Of a stretch of 64,000 nt of DNA, positions 1 to 8,195 are shown in pieces. The notes under the pieces are model-generated. The model had not been told where the DNA came from and did not search any database. It was given only the letters and a program-made list of their open reading frames with translations. This stretch comes from Pseudomonas fluorescens (GTDB lineage: Bacteria > Pseudomonadota > Gammaproteobacteria > Pseudomonadales > Pseudomonadaceae). The first letter of the stretch is position 1. Every line of letters starts with the position of its first letter. The position numbers were made by a program, and so were the translations under genes. Location: NCBI RefSeq assembly GCF_001623525.1, contig NZ_CP015225.1, forward strand, positions 1,488,001 through 1,552,000, read 5' to 3'.

Positions 1-2207
1 CCCTTCGCGGAACGCGGCCACGAATCGCAGCCGGTTGGACGGTACTGTTCCAGGGTACGTAGAATCTCCTTTACCGGGGCGGTAACTCCGTGCGGACGCG
101 CCTCGACCAGTTCCACTACGGCAGCAGCTACCGGGCTAGCGTCAATGGTGCGAGCCAGACTTTCCTGCCGACTGGAATTGAACTCGTGCAGGAAATCCTT
201 GGGCTCATGTCCCGCTGCGGCGGCGACAGCCATACCCAGGCGAGCGAATTCAACCAGCCGCGGACGCTCGTCAGCGGGGATGTGCATCTGCGGAACTAAC
301 TCCAGCGCCTTGGCGAAAATATCCAGCAGCGCCCCCAGCAAACACGGACGCTCGGCTTCGTGTTCCCGCCAAAGGTCTGTCACTTCCAGCCGCTCGCTGA
401 TAACCGGCGTCTCGATAGTGATCGTTCTGTCCACCAGATCTTGCGCCGTGACTGCCGCTGATATTCCATTCAGCACGACAGGGCGCTTCACGCTGATAAC
501 ACTTTCGTCGGCATCCGAGTACAGCTTGCGCTTGGCAAAGCCGCCTCCGGTTGCCAATACGCACATGGCATCCTGAGTTGCTGCGGGCAAGTGCGAGACG
601 TTCTCCAGGCTCACTACCGCACACACACCAGCAGAAACGAATAGGTCTTCCGACGACTTCGGTGCACTGCGCAATGGGCAGGAGTTCGGATCAATGAGCT
701 GGCGCAGTGCTGTTTGTGTCGTGCTCTTCGCACTCCCCTGCTCGCCCAGCAGCTCTAGCACTGGATAAGGCGTATCAGGACGCAGGCATTCGATCAGCCA
801 AGCCAGGGCAAGCAGACGGGAGCCGCGCGGGATGTTCGCCACGTGCCAAAGTTGCTCGATCGATCCACCCGGAGCGGGAGCCGGAATCGGCTGCATGGAT
901 TCAGGTCGAACGAACATGGCCTCGGGTGACTCGGCGATCTCCCACTTACCCGGCCGGATGTGAACCGCTCGACTACTGCCTGGTACAGCCAGGTCGAGAA
1001 AGTAATCACCAGCGGCACCGGCAGTGCGCAGGTGTACCTCCTGACAGTCTCCATGGAATCGGCCGAGGCCGGCCAGGGTGCCCAGCGCCTCCCGGACCGA
1101 TTGATCTCGGGGCGCCTTTCCACTGTCGGAGTAAAAGCCGGCGACCAGTGCATCTCGGAACTGGCGCGCGGCTAGATTACGCACTTCGCCCGTCGTGCGA
1201 TCCTTGGCGAAGACGTCCTTGTTTTGATCGTGGAACAGCTCGAAGCGTTGCTCCACGAACTTGACCAGCAGAGAAGCCTGGCTCTGTTTTTCGTCAGCAT
1301 CATCACCGGGCTCGAAGTGTTCCTCGTCTGACTGCTGATCGTCGTCTTCGAACTGCTGTTTACCGGGAGCGTCCACCATTTGCAGGAGTTGCTCGCCGGT
1401 GCCGCCCGCGTCCAGCCAGTCGGATACATCGCCCTTCGGCAGCAGCCCAGGAAGGCAGAGCACGCGAACTCCGGCCTCTGCCAGACTTAGAGCCCGACAA
1501 ACCTTGGCGGCGTGCTTATGTCCCGGTTCATCGTTATCAGCCAGAATCACTACGCGGCGACACGCGAAGAATTCGTTGAGCGCATCAGGCCACTTGCCAG
1601 CGCCGCCGGCGTTGCAGGTTGCGACCAGCCCCAGCGATTCCAAGCGCAGTACGTCCTTCTCGCCCTCCACGACAAACACTGGCTTACCCAAGGGTGCGTG
1701 CAGCAACTGCGGCAGACGGTAGGGAACCTGACGCACACCCTTCACAGACCACACCCAGCCGCCTTTTCCGTCCGAGCGGCGCTGGCGAAAGTCCTTTGGC
1801 TCGTAGCGAACAACTTGAAACAGAAAGTTGCCGTCTTCGTCGGTGTAGTCATAACAAGCCGACATGCGACGGCTGGCCGGTAGGACATTAGGACTTTCAG
1901 GACAGGGCGCCGGCTGCTTTTCTTTTAAGCCGTGCTGCTCAAGCCAGCCCATTTGCTCAGCCCGACTTGTGATGCCGGTTTTCCAGGCAATCAAATCCAA
2001 TACGCCGCCACCGCGCCCGTCTTCGTGCGAGTGCCATACCCCCTTTTCCAGATCGACGGATAAAGAGCCATGCGCTCCGAATCGAAACTCGGTCGGCTTG
2101 CTCATTGCGGCATTTGGCTCGCCAAGAAGGTACCGGGCTACTGGCCCAATCATGGATTTCAGCCAAGCCGATCCCGCCGGCGCATGGGCGCCGTTTTGAC
2201 TTTTCAT
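1..2207 (-). CDS. TOPRIM/ATPase primase-helicase-like replication protein (C-terminus beyond window)
   Basis: This frame is open from ATG 2207 to the window edge, about 735 residues, with no stop. Residues about 45-75 resemble the N-terminus of phage and plasmid primases (WHSHEDGRGGGVLDL). A TOPRIM signature follows at about 176-260: VFVVEGEKD, then VVILADNDEPG, with the conserved Glu and the DxD-like acidic pair. A Walker A motif, GEQGSAKST, sits near residue 488, in the second half. This combination is typical of island-encoded primase/helicases that start replication of the excised element. A stop codon lies two codons upstream of ATG 2207, in the same frame as the preceding 40-aa ORF, which fixes the start and suggests coupled translation. 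The exact family is uncertain because the C-terminus is missing. Confidence 0.82.
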   Translation of the reverse strand, partial: MKSQNGAHAPAGSAWLKSMIGPVARYLLGEPNAAMSKPTEFRFGAHGSLSVDLEKGVWHSHEDGRGGGVLDLIAWKTGITSRAEQMGWLEQHGLKEKQPAPCPESPNVLPASRRMSACYDYTDEDGNFLFQVVRYEPKDFRQRRSDGKGGWVWSVKGVRQVPYRLPQLLHAPLGKPVFVVEGEKDVLRLESLGLVATCNAGGAGKWPDALNEFFACRRVVILADNDEPGHKHAAKVCRALSLAEAGVRVLCLPGLLPKGDVSDWLDAGGTGEQLLQMVDAPGKQQFEDDDQQSDEEHFEPGDDADEKQSQASLLVKFVEQRFELFHDQNKDVFAKDRTTGEVRNLAARQFRDALVAGFYSDSGKAPRDQSVREALGTLAGLGRFHGDCQEVHLRTAGAAGDYFLDLAVPGSSRAVHIRPGKWEIAESPEAMFVRPESMQPIPAPAPGGSIEQLWHVANIPRGSRLLALAWLIECLRPDTPYPVLELLGEQGSAKSTTQTALRQLIDPNSCPLRSAPKSSEDLFVSAGVCAVVSLENVSHLPAATQDAMCVLATGGGFAKRKLYSDADESVISVKRPVVLNGISAAVTAQDLVDRTITIETPVISERLEVTDLWREHEAERPCLLGALLDIFAKALELVPQMHIPADERPRLVEFARLGMAVAAAAGHEPKDFLHEFNSSRQESLARTIDASPVAAAVVELVEARPHGVTAPVKEILRTLEQYRPTGCDSWPRSAK

Positions 2208-2210
2208 GGG

Positions 2211-2333
2211 TTACACCCCGCGCTGCTTGGCTTTGCGCCAGGACCAATTAGAAGGAGACGGGAAGAAATCAACGTGCAGGGCGGCCATTACGCGAAGCTT
2301 CCAGGAAGCTGTAAGCGATGATGAATGGCTCAT
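2211..2333 (-). CDS. 40-aa microORF coupled to AlpA-like gene
   Basis: The ATG at 2333 overlaps the stop of the AlpA-like gene by four bases (ATGA), and its own stop at 2211 lies three bases before the primase start. The product begins MSHSSSLTASWK and ends RKAKQRGV; it is basic and has no membrane segment or known motif. I do not recognise it. Tight coupling on both sides is the main evidence that it is translated. Its role may be only to carry ribosomes from the regulator to the primase. Confidence 0.5.
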   Translation of the reverse strand: MSHSSSLTASWKLRVMAALHVDFFPSPSNWSWRKAKQRGV

Positions 2334-2551
2334 ACTGCGTCTCTCGCTTCAATCTTGGTCCGTAACCAAGCCTCCACCTCAGCCAAGACGTAATAAGCCG
2401 CGGCTTGTCGGCTTTCGTTGGCCTTAATTGGCTTCGGGAACGTCGGGTCTTTCTTGCGGAGTTTGTCTAGGCCAGAGCGGGACAGGTCCAGCCATAGACA
2501 GAGCGCTGGCTGACGGATGAGAGCTTTCGGGGGAATTGTTGCTGGCTGCAT
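2330..2551 (-). CDS. AlpA-family phage regulatory / excisionase-like protein
   Basis: A 73-residue protein containing a winged-helix/MerR-like DNA-binding segment. The core reads ALCLWLDLSRSGLDKLRKKDPTFPKPIK, here split as ALCLWLDLSRSGLDKLRK and DPTFPKPIK, and is followed by YYVLAEVEAWLRTKIEARD. This is the usual layout of AlpA/Xis-type regulators in P4-like islands, which activate excision or control the integrase. A near-perfect inverted repeat sits just upstream of the start at 2558-2580 and is a good candidate operator. The gene lies between the unknown 219-aa gene and the primase on the same strand, so it may be co-transcribed with both. Confidence 0.8.
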   Translation of the reverse strand: MQPATIPPKALIRQPALCLWLDLSRSGLDKLRKKDPTFPKPIKANESRQAAAYYVLAEVEAWLRTKIEARDAV

Positions 2552-2557
2552 TTGAGT

Positions 2558-2580
2558 GACTCCGTATCGGGTACAGAGTC
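2558..2580 (-). promoter_or_regulatory. Candidate operator upstream of the AlpA-like gene
   Basis: Arms GACTCCGTA (2558-2566) and TACAGAGTC (2572-2580) match at 8 of 9 positions around a 5-base spacer. The repeat ends 6 bases from the AlpA-like start codon. A binding site for the AlpA-like protein or an island repressor is inferred, not shown. Confidence 0.45.
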
Positions 2581-2628
2581 ATTTTTGTTGAACCCCCGAT
2601 TGCTGTCGCAGTGCTCAAAAGAGATTAG

Positions 2629-3288
2629 TTAGAGGCTTATTTCCCCCCTTTTTGCACGTCGGATCAATTTTTCATATTCGACAATGTCCGCTGGCACCTC
2701 GACTCCTGCAGCAACGAGAAGCTCTCGGGCGAGCTCTGCTGCTTTGCGTTTGGTCATCTTCGCTAAGGAAGACTGCCGTAGCTTGTCCGCGGTATCAGCC
2801 AACAAATCATCTCGCGGATACTTCGGCTTCACGCCACGAATAGTTGGAGCCGCCTCCAACTTCTGCTCGGTAATGTCCAACACATCGGACACCATGGCGG
2901 CCTTCGCCATAAGGTCAGAAAGCAAGCCACCGCTGAAAAAGCACCCATGGCTTCGCCAGCAGGCGTCGTTGATGTAACCCTCGGCGAAAGGAGGGAGATT
3001 GTTTAGCCCCCGTAACGTTTCCTGAAGATGCAGTTGCACCTGCCGCACATGGCGAAGTTCTTCGTGGCGCGCGGGGCCTTTTTCCGTTTCGCGGATGACC
3101 GCTCTGTAGGACCCAAGCCTTTCCTTGAACCATTCCTGAAGATCGCCGTCGTGATGTCCGGCCAAGTCAGCGATAATTGCCCGCGCAGCATCAGACAGGC
3201 TTTCATCGACCAAATCACCTGTACCCCATTCGGGTTGATTGTCGAATACTGGAAGTGCCTTTGATCGCTTGCCCCTTTTTATTTCCAT
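2629..3288 (-). CDS. Unknown island protein, 219 aa
   Basis: I do not recognise this protein. It is soluble, charged and mostly helical by composition, with a Lys/Arg-rich start (MEIKRGKRSKALPVF), no signal peptide and no membrane segment. The C-terminal third (MTKRKAAELARELLVAAG, then EYEKLIRRAKRGEI) looks like a basic helical region. Its start overlaps the 3' end of the integrase by 10 bases, so the two are probably translated from one message. Island genes placed between integrase and AlpA are often accessory or regulatory, but nothing visible supports a specific job. Confidence 0.65.
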   Translation of the reverse strand: MEIKRGKRSKALPVFDNQPEWGTGDLVDESLSDAARAIIADLAGHHDGDLQEWFKERLGSYRAVIRETEKGPARHEELRHVRQVQLHLQETLRGLNNLPPFAEGYINDACWRSHGCFFSGGLLSDLMAKAAMVSDVLDITEQKLEAAPTIRGVKPKYPRDDLLADTADKLRQSSLAKMTKRKAAELARELLVAAGVEVPADIVEYEKLIRRAKRGEISL

Positions 3289-4598
3289 GCTTGTAGCCCC
3301 CTCTCCACGCTCACCACATCAGTGTTCCGGTGTGCAAAATCATAGGGCGTGATGTGCTTTTCCCGGTTGGCGTCCAGGTAGTCAGCCCACCACGTCATCA
3401 TCAGCCGACGCTCTTCCAGGTGCTCAGCCTTGTGGATATAGGCCGCGCGCACGCCGTTGCGCTCTTGGTGGCTCATTTGCCGTTCAACCGCGTCACGCGA
3501 CCATAGGCCGGACTCGACCAACGCGGAACAGGCCATAGTGCGGAAACCGTGCCCGCAAACCTCTATCTTGGTGTCGTACCCCATACGGCGCAGTGACTTG
3601 TTTACGGTGTTCTCCGACATTGGCCGCCAGTAGTAGTGATCGCCAGGCAACACCAGATCAAAACGCCCGCTTAGCCGGCGTATCTGCTCTAGCACTTCAA
3701 GCGTCTGGCGTGACAACGGGACAAGGTGCGGAGTCCCCATCTTGGCTCCTCGGTGCGACCTCTTGACGCCCTCGATTGGTGCCCGTTCGCCGGGAATCGT
3801 CCACATGCTCCGGGTAAAGTCGAACTCCGACCAGCGAGCAAAACGCAGCTCACTAGAACGAATGAACACCAGTAAAGCGAGGCTTACAGCAAGACAGGTA
3901 AGCGGTCGTCCGGTGTCAGCCTCGCAGCGTTGCAACAACTCCGGCAACCGCTCAAGGGGCAAGGCCGGGCGGTGTTTGGTCTTGCGGGTGGCAGTCCCCC
4001 CCACCAGATCAAGCGCCGGGTTGTATACGATGAAGTTGCGCTGAACGGCGATTCGCATGATTCCGGCGATGCGCTGACGCAGTCGCCCAACCACATCAAG
4101 CGCGCCGCGCTTCTCTACCGTCTTCAGACAGGCCAGCAGGTCGCGGGTTTTCAAGTCGGATACGGGACGTTTGCCCAGCATGGGGAAAAGATCAACCTCA
4201 ATCTCTTTCAGCACCCTGACCGCGTGATCCTTCGACCATTTGCCGGCCATGCTGGCGTGCCATTCCAGGGCCAGCGCCTCAAAGGTGTTCCCCGCCTCAT
4301 TGGCCGCCTCGATCTTTGCTTGCTTAGCGCTCTCGATGGGGTCTTGGCCATGCGCCAGCAACTCGAGTGCATCGGCTCGACGCGCGCGGGCGGCTTTCAG
4401 ACCGAGAGCCGGGTAGTTGCCGAACGTTGCCAGACCAGGCTTACCGCTTGGCTTTTTATACTTGAAGCGCCAGACCTTGGTGCCGGTGGCCCTTACAAGC
4501 AAAAAAAGCCCTTGCCCGTCGAACAGGGTGTAGTCCTTTGCGCGGGGTTTGGCGGCCTCGCATTTGGGGTCAGTAAGGGGGGTTACGGTGCGCGCCAT
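3279..4598 (-). CDS. P4-type tyrosine recombinase (integrase)
   Basis: At 439 residues this is the usual length for P4-like integrases. The N-terminus (LTDPKCEAAKPRAKDYTLFDGQ) is the DUF4102 arm-binding domain. It is followed by a SAM-like core-binding domain and a catalytic domain. The first catalytic Arg is in SSELRFARW (about residue 250), the HxxR box is HGFR (about 350), and the nucleophile Tyr is in RAAYIHKAEHLEERR (about 388). The reading frame is intact, so the enzyme is probably active. It lies 160 bp from the 3' end of tRNA-Leu, its likely integration target. The start codon overlaps one of three TATACCTA-type repeats that may be Int-binding or autoregulatory sites. Confidence 0.93.
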   Translation of the reverse strand: MARTVTPLTDPKCEAAKPRAKDYTLFDGQGLFLLVRATGTKVWRFKYKKPSGKPGLATFGNYPALGLKAARARRADALELLAHGQDPIESAKQAKIEAANEAGNTFEALALEWHASMAGKWSKDHAVRVLKEIEVDLFPMLGKRPVSDLKTRDLLACLKTVEKRGALDVVGRLRQRIAGIMRIAVQRNFIVYNPALDLVGGTATRKTKHRPALPLERLPELLQRCEADTGRPLTCLAVSLALLVFIRSSELRFARWSEFDFTRSMWTIPGERAPIEGVKRSHRGAKMGTPHLVPLSRQTLEVLEQIRRLSGRFDLVLPGDHYYWRPMSENTVNKSLRRMGYDTKIEVCGHGFRTMACSALVESGLWSRDAVERQMSHQERNGVRAAYIHKAEHLEERRLMMTWWADYLDANREKHITPYDFAHRNTDVVSVERGLQAWK

Positions 4599-4648
4599 AG
4601 GTATACGCCTCGATATCGAACCGATATATACCTAAACGTATACCTAAA
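4598..4648. promoter_or_regulatory. TATACCTAAA repeats at the integrase start
   Basis: Two direct copies of TATACCTAAA lie at 4627-4636 and 4639-4648 (12-bp period), and an inverted TAGGTATA lies at 4598-4605 over the int start codon. Closely spaced copies beside att are typical of arm-type integrase sites or an autorepression region. Function is inferred. Confidence 0.4.
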
Positions 4649-4689
4649 TCGTGGGGCTGTACAGGAACATACGGGGATATTCAGACACA

Positions 4690-4714
4690 AAAAAACCGGC
4701 TACAAGGCCGGTTT
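4690..4714 (-). terminator. Rho-independent terminator downstream of tRNA-Leu
   Basis: On the minus strand AAACCGGC and GCCGGTTT pair around a short loop and are followed by a run of seven T. It would end transcripts from tRNA-Leu before the integrase. It lies on the island side of the att site, so the island appears to supply this terminator. Confidence 0.75.
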
Positions 4715-4721
4715 CTCTAGG

Positions 4722-4749
4722 TTTCAGATGTTTACGGGAACATCTGAAA
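4722..4749. repeat. Perfect 11-bp stem-loop beside the tRNA 3' end
   Basis: TTTCAGATGTT and AACATCTGAAA face each other around a 6-base loop, 10 bp from the tRNA CCA end and inside island DNA. There is no T tract, so it is not a simple terminator. It may be an RNA 3'-end processing structure or part of the att region. Confidence 0.5.
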
Positions 4750-4758
4750 TCATACTAT

Positions 4759-4845
4759 TGGTGCCCGAAGCCGGAATCGAACCGGCACGCCCTTACGAGC
4801 GGGGGATTTTAAGTCCCATGCGTCTACCAGTTTCGCCATTCGGGC
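4759..4845 (-). tRNA. tRNA-Leu: tRNA-Leu (anticodon UAA)
   Basis: An 87-nt type II tRNA with encoded CCA. The acceptor arms are GCCCGAA and TTCGGGC, the T arm contains GGTTCGATTCC, and the anticodon loop reads ACTTAAAAT, giving anticodon UAA. The long variable arm (CGCTCGTAAGGGCG) is as expected for tRNA-Leu. Its 3' end abuts the island, so it is the likely attB. The tRNA is complete, so integration restored it. A weak promoter-like pair (TTGCTT, 17 bp, TATATT on the minus strand) lies about 75 bp upstream. Confidence 0.96.
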
Positions 4846-4995
4846 GGTAGCGCGGTTAGCCATGGAAATATCGGCAAAATCCAATGGCCGATGTTCTGGC
4901 TGGTGCAGCAAGAGGGGGAATATATACATCCCTCCCCCGCGAAGCAAGGCAGCTCATGTCCTTTTCAATACAAAAGCTTTCAATGCTTCGAAATA

Positions 4996-5032
4996 AAAAA
5001 GCTCCGTAAATCATAGATCTACAGAGCTTTTT
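4996..5032 (-). terminator. Terminator between tRNA-Cys and tRNA-Leu
   Basis: AAAAAGCTC (4996-5004) pairs with GAGCTTTTT (5024-5032). The T runs on both strands make it bidirectional in form. It would end or attenuate the tRNA-Cys transcript six bases after its CCA end, implying that tRNA-Leu has its own promoter or relies on read-through. Confidence 0.65.
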
Positions 5033-5037
5033 AAAAG

Positions 5038-5111
5038 TGGAGGCCGAAGTCGGAATCGAACCGGCGTAGGTGGATTTGCAATCCACTGCATAACCATTTT
5101 GCTATTCGGCC
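5038..5111 (-). tRNA. tRNA-Cys: tRNA-Cys (anticodon GCA)
   Basis: A 74-nt tRNA with encoded CCA. The acceptor arms are GGCCGAA and TTCGGCC with discriminator U, as expected for tRNA-Cys. The anticodon loop reads GATTGCAAAT, giving GCA, and the T loop contains GGTTCGATTCC. It is transcribed toward tRNA-Leu from a strong promoter at 5241-5269. No tRNA-Gly is found upstream, although Gly-Cys-Leu clusters are common in pseudomonads. Confidence 0.96.
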
Positions 5112-5504
5112 TCAGAACGCTTGATGCGATGCTGCCACATCAACCGCAGTACAAACTGATCAGGAAACAAGCCACTTACTCAGCGCTATCTCCTTGAAAA
5201 CATTGAGATTTTTTACGTCTCAGTGCGTTCGATGGGCGCAATTATGTACTCATTTGCCTAGGCTGGCAACCCCTTGATTTCAAAAAAAAATCGTCCAGCG
5301 GTCTCGGTGTGCCAGGCAGATATCAGAAGCCTTTTGGGACGGCTGCGCAGCCCTGGGTGGGCAAGCTCCCTCGCCACGGGCGATTTGCGGGGTTGTGAGG
5401 TCTACGGTGCACCGCCCAACCGGCTGTCGCAGCCCTGCACCATTATGGGTAACATACCGCCCTTCCCCGCAGCCCTTCTGCGACCTGCTAAATAAGCCTA
5501 TTCC
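5112..5504. other. Intergenic region: tRNA promoter and a half REP element
   Basis: No protein gene is supported here. The tRNA promoter is at 5241-5269. A single degraded REP half (GCAAGCTCCCTCGCCAC, ending at 5377) lies between it and the permease gene. No clear promoter for the permease was recognised. Confidence 0.6.
5241..5269 (-). promoter_or_regulatory. Sigma-70 promoter of tRNA-Cys
   Basis: On the minus strand a -35 box TTGCCA (5 of 6) and a -10 box CATAAT (5 of 6) are separated by 17 bp and followed by a GC-rich discriminator (TGCGCCC), the pattern of stringently controlled stable-RNA promoters. The leader to tRNA-Cys is about 120 nt. Confidence 0.7.
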
Positions 5505-6284
5505 ATGCCTTTTGAACTCAGCGTTGACCTCTCTACCCTCGCTATTCTTGCTGTTGTCGCATTCATTGCCGGTTTCATCGATGCCATTGCCGGTGGCGGT
5601 GGGTTGCTGACCACGCCAGCCCTGCTGACGGCAGGCTTGCCGCCTCATCTGGTCCTGGGGACCAACAAACTCAGTTCGACCTTCGGCTCGGCGACGGCCA
5701 GCTTCACCTTCTACAAGCGCAAGCTGTTCCACCCAAGGCAGTGGACTCATGCCCTCGTCGGCACTCTGGTCGGGGCCCTGACCGGCGCCATCGTCGCCCA
5801 TTACTTGCCCGCCGAGTGGCTGAACAAGATGCTGCCGGTGATCGTCTTCGCCTGCGGCCTGTATCTGTTGTTCGGCGGCACGCCCAAGGCACCGCTGGAC
5901 AGCGATGCACCGATCAAGAAGACATGGCAGTCGCCCCAGGGCTTCAGCCTGGGTTTCTATGACGGTGTGGCCGGGCCGGGTACGGGGGCGTTCTGGACTG
6001 TGAGCAGCCTGCTGCTCTACCCCATCGACCTGGTCAAGGCCAGTGGCGTGGCCCGTAGCATGAACTTCGTCAGCAACATCGCGGCACTGTCGGTGTTCAT
6101 CTTTTCCGGGCAAGTGGATTGGGTCATCGGCCTGAGCATGGGCCTGTCGGTGATGATCGGCGCGTTCTTCGGCGCTCGCACCGCCATCAGCGGCGGTGCG
6201 AAGTTCATCCGACCGGTGTTCATCACCGTGGTGCTGGGCTTGACCGTGCGCCTAGCCTGGCAGCACTGGTTCAGCGTGGCCTAA
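5505..6284 (+). CDS. TSUP-family (TauE/SafE) membrane permease
   Basis: A 259-residue polytopic membrane protein with about eight hydrophobic segments. The N-terminus shows the TSUP signature: [20 protein letters not shown], then [19 protein letters not shown] second half-repeat follows ([16 protein letters not shown]). Relatives move sulfur-containing or other organic anions, or sulfite, across the inner membrane, but the substrate cannot be read from sequence. The last 33 bases overlap the 3' end of the convergent nudC gene. Confidence 0.88.
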   Translation: MPFELSVDLSTLAILAVVAFIAGFIDAIAGGGGLLTTPALLTAGLPPHLVLGTNKLSSTFGSATASFTFYKRKLFHPRQWTHALVGTLVGALTGAIVAHYLPAEWLNKMLPVIVFACGLYLLFGGTPKAPLDSDAPIKKTWQSPQGFSLGFYDGVAGPGTGAFWTVSSLLLYPIDLVKASGVARSMNFVSNIAALSVFIFSGQVDWVIGLSMGLSVMIGAFFGARTAISGGAKFIRPVFITVVLGLTVRLAWQHWFSVA

Positions 6285-7082
6285 GCGCCGCGCCACATAC
6301 AGATCGATCAGGTAGCGGGCGATGGAGCGCGAGGCCGGCAATGGTGGCAAGTCATGGACGTTGAACCACTGGGCGTCCTCGATTTCATCTTCCTGGGGCA
6401 CAATGTCGCCACCAGCATATTCAGCGTGGAAACCGAGCATCATCGAATGGGGGAACGGCCAGCACTGGCTGCCCATGTACTGGATGTTCTTCACCTCGAT
6501 ACTGACTTCCTCGCGAACCTCGCGCACCAGGCAATCCTCGGCCGATTCGCCAGGCTCGGCAAACCCCGCCAGGGTGCTGTAGACGCCCGGGACGAAACGC
6601 GGCGAACGGGCCAGCAGGACTTCATCGCCGCGAGTAATCAACACGATCATGCTCGGTGATATCCGCGGATAGTGCCGCAGCTCACAGGCATCGCAATACA
6701 TGGCTCGTTCCAACGGAATCTGACCCATGCGCTTGCCGCAACTGCCACAGAAACGATGTTCGCGGGCCCAGGTGCCGATCTGCGCGGCATAGCCCAACAC
6801 TTTGTACAGCGTGTGGTCATCCTCGAGCATGAACGCCCGCAGGCCTTTCCAGTTACAGCCTGGGATGTCCAGCGAGCTGTGCAATTCCAGCAGGTAGACC
6901 GGCTCGCCATCCAGGTGACCGATGCCGTGCTCGGCGAGGACCGACAGGTCTTGGCGCTTGAGCCATTCGCGGGGAAACAGCGCGCCGTTGTCATCGAACA
7001 GAAAGCCCTCAGGGCTGCGGGCGACGGCCCAGCCGCCAGCAAGAGCGGTATCGAGTACTGCGGTGGTCCAGCGTGAAATCAT
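6252..7082 (-). CDS. nudC: NAD+ diphosphatase / NAD-cap hydrolase NudC
   Basis: A 276-residue protein with the full NudC layout: an N-terminal domain, a zinc ribbon (CGSCGKRM near residue 105, then [12 protein letters not shown]), and a Nudix domain. The Nudix box is intact ([20 protein letters not shown], the Gx5Ex7REUxEE pattern), and the NudC-specific tail reads SQCWPFPHS, with Cys in place of the usual Pro. NudC splits NAD(H) to NMN and AMP and removes NAD caps from RNA. I chose ATG 7082 rather than the upstream TTG because an AGGA box precedes it by about 10 bases. The crotonase gene ends 6 bp upstream, so the two form an operon. Confidence 0.93.
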   Translation of the reverse strand: MISRWTTAVLDTALAGGWAVARSPEGFLFDDNGALFPREWLKRQDLSVLAEHGIGHLDGEPVYLLELHSSLDIPGCNWKGLRAFMLEDDHTLYKVLGYAAQIGTWAREHRFCGSCGKRMGQIPLERAMYCDACELRHYPRISPSMIVLITRGDEVLLARSPRFVPGVYSTLAGFAEPGESAEDCLVREVREEVSIEVKNIQYMGSQCWPFPHSMMLGFHAEYAGGDIVPQEDEIEDAQWFNVHDLPPLPASRSIARYLIDLYVARRLGHAEPVLPG

Positions 7083-7088
7083 GGTCAA

Positions 7089-7901
7089 TCAATCCTGAAA
7101 ATCAGGTTTCTGTTTGCTCATATGGGCGGCCATGGCCACGCGCAGGTCGGTCGATTGCAACATGGCGGCGTTCCAGGTGGCGACGTATTCCAAGCCGTCG
7201 TCGATGCGGTGGTCGCGCATGTAGCTGATCATTTCCTTGGTGCCGGTCACGGCAATCGGCGACTTGACGGCGATTTCCCGGGCGATGCCCATCACACCGT
7301 CGAGCAGGCTGGCGGTGTCACTGTAGACACGATTGACCAGGCCGATGCTGCGCGCTTCGTCGGCTCCGAAGGTGCGCCCCGTATAAGCGAGTTCACGCAG
7401 CATGCCGTCCCCGATGATCCGGGGCAAGCGTTGCAGTGTGCCAACATCGGCGGCCATGCCGATATCGATCTCCTTGATGGAGAACTGGGCGTCCTCGGCC
7501 GCGTAACGCATGTCGCAGGCGGCAATCAGGTCGATGGCCCCGCCCAGGCAGTAGCCCTGGATCGCGGCGAGCACGGGTTTGCGGCAGTTGTCCACGGCGT
7601 TGAACGAGGCTTGCAGTTGCAGGATCTTGCGCCGCAGCAGGCGTGCATTGCGCCCTACGTCCTTGCCCAATTCGTTGGCCACGCCCGCCAGCATCATCAG
7701 GTCTATCCCCGAGGAGAAATGCTTGCCGGCGCCGCTCAGCACCACCACCCGTGCGGCATCGGTGTCGTCGATCCATTGGAAGATCTCGATGATCTCGCTC
7801 CAGAACGCGGCGTTCATCGAGTTGATCTTTTCCGGGCGATTGATCTGCACATGGGCAATGTTGTCTACAAGTTCGACGTTGAACGCTTGGTATTGCGACA
7901 T
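7089..7901 (-). CDS. Enoyl-CoA hydratase/isomerase family, probably delta3,5-delta2,4-dienoyl-CoA isomerase
   Basis: A 270-residue crotonase-fold enzyme. The oxyanion-hole segments HFSSGIDL and QGYCLGGAIDL are present. Acidic residues typical of dienoyl-CoA isomerases (rat ECH1) are conserved: Asp in GGAID, Glu in IKEIDIG, and Asp in AADVGTLQRLP. This supports a role in beta-oxidation of odd-position polyunsaturated fatty acids, shifting 3,5-dienoyl-CoA to 2,4-dienoyl-CoA. The start has an AAGGA box 9 bases upstream. It is immediately followed by nudC. The substrate is inferred from motif similarity. Confidence 0.87.
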   Translation of the reverse strand: MSQYQAFNVELVDNIAHVQINRPEKINSMNAAFWSEIIEIFQWIDDTDAARVVVLSGAGKHFSSGIDLMMLAGVANELGKDVGRNARLLRRKILQLQASFNAVDNCRKPVLAAIQGYCLGGAIDLIAACDMRYAAEDAQFSIKEIDIGMAADVGTLQRLPRIIGDGMLRELAYTGRTFGADEARSIGLVNRVYSDTASLLDGVMGIAREIAVKSPIAVTGTKEMISYMRDHRIDDGLEYVATWNAAMLQSTDLRVAMAAHMSKQKPDFQD

Positions 7902-8017
7902 GGCAGTGATCCTTTACCGGCTGAAAAGAGGCTTGAACTATAACAAGCCAGCGCGACAGGACGTAGGCAGTGCATCGGCCAAAAGCGGGACTGCTCGCCT
8001 TTCATGAAGATCGACCC

Positions 8018-8147
8018 GTGGCGAGGGAGCTTGCTCCCGCTGGGGCGCGCAGCGGCCCTAGAACCCGGCGACACGGTGGATCAGGTTGATTGAGTGAGCA
8101 TGAGAGGGGCTGCTGCGCAGCCCAGCGGGAGCAAGCTCCCTCGCCAC
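8018..8147. repeat. REPIN, family A (copy 1)
   Basis: Two inverted REP units with cores GTGGCGAGGGAGCTTGCTCC (left) and GGAGCAAGCTCCCTCGCCAC (right), separated by about 85 bp. It lies between the crotonase gene and the 3' end of opmB. These two cores define family A below. Confidence 0.93.
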
Positions 8148-8195
8148 AAAAGCATCCCGGTTCTTAATACCGTGCAGCGTTACCGGCTCGACGGA

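Larger units (their letters stand above)
1..4758. mobile_element. Integrase end of a tRNA-Leu integrated island (left part outside window)
   Basis: All genes here run on the minus strand, away from tRNA-Leu. The order is P4-type integrase, unknown protein, AlpA-like regulator, 40-aa microORF, and a TOPRIM/ATPase replication protein that continues past the left edge. A tyrosine integrase next to the 3' end of a tRNA is the usual arrangement when integration occurs in the tRNA 3' end. By that logic everything left of the tRNA CCA end (4759) is island DNA. The far attachment site is not visible. No capsid, tail, relaxase or conjugation gene is in view, so prophage remnant, satellite and integrative element cannot be told apart. 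Confidence 0.8.

Noticed and set aside
3930..4850. 306-codon plus-strand frame running through the integrase and tRNA-Leu
   Set aside because: It crosses a structural RNA gene and runs antisense to an intact integrase; no protein features.
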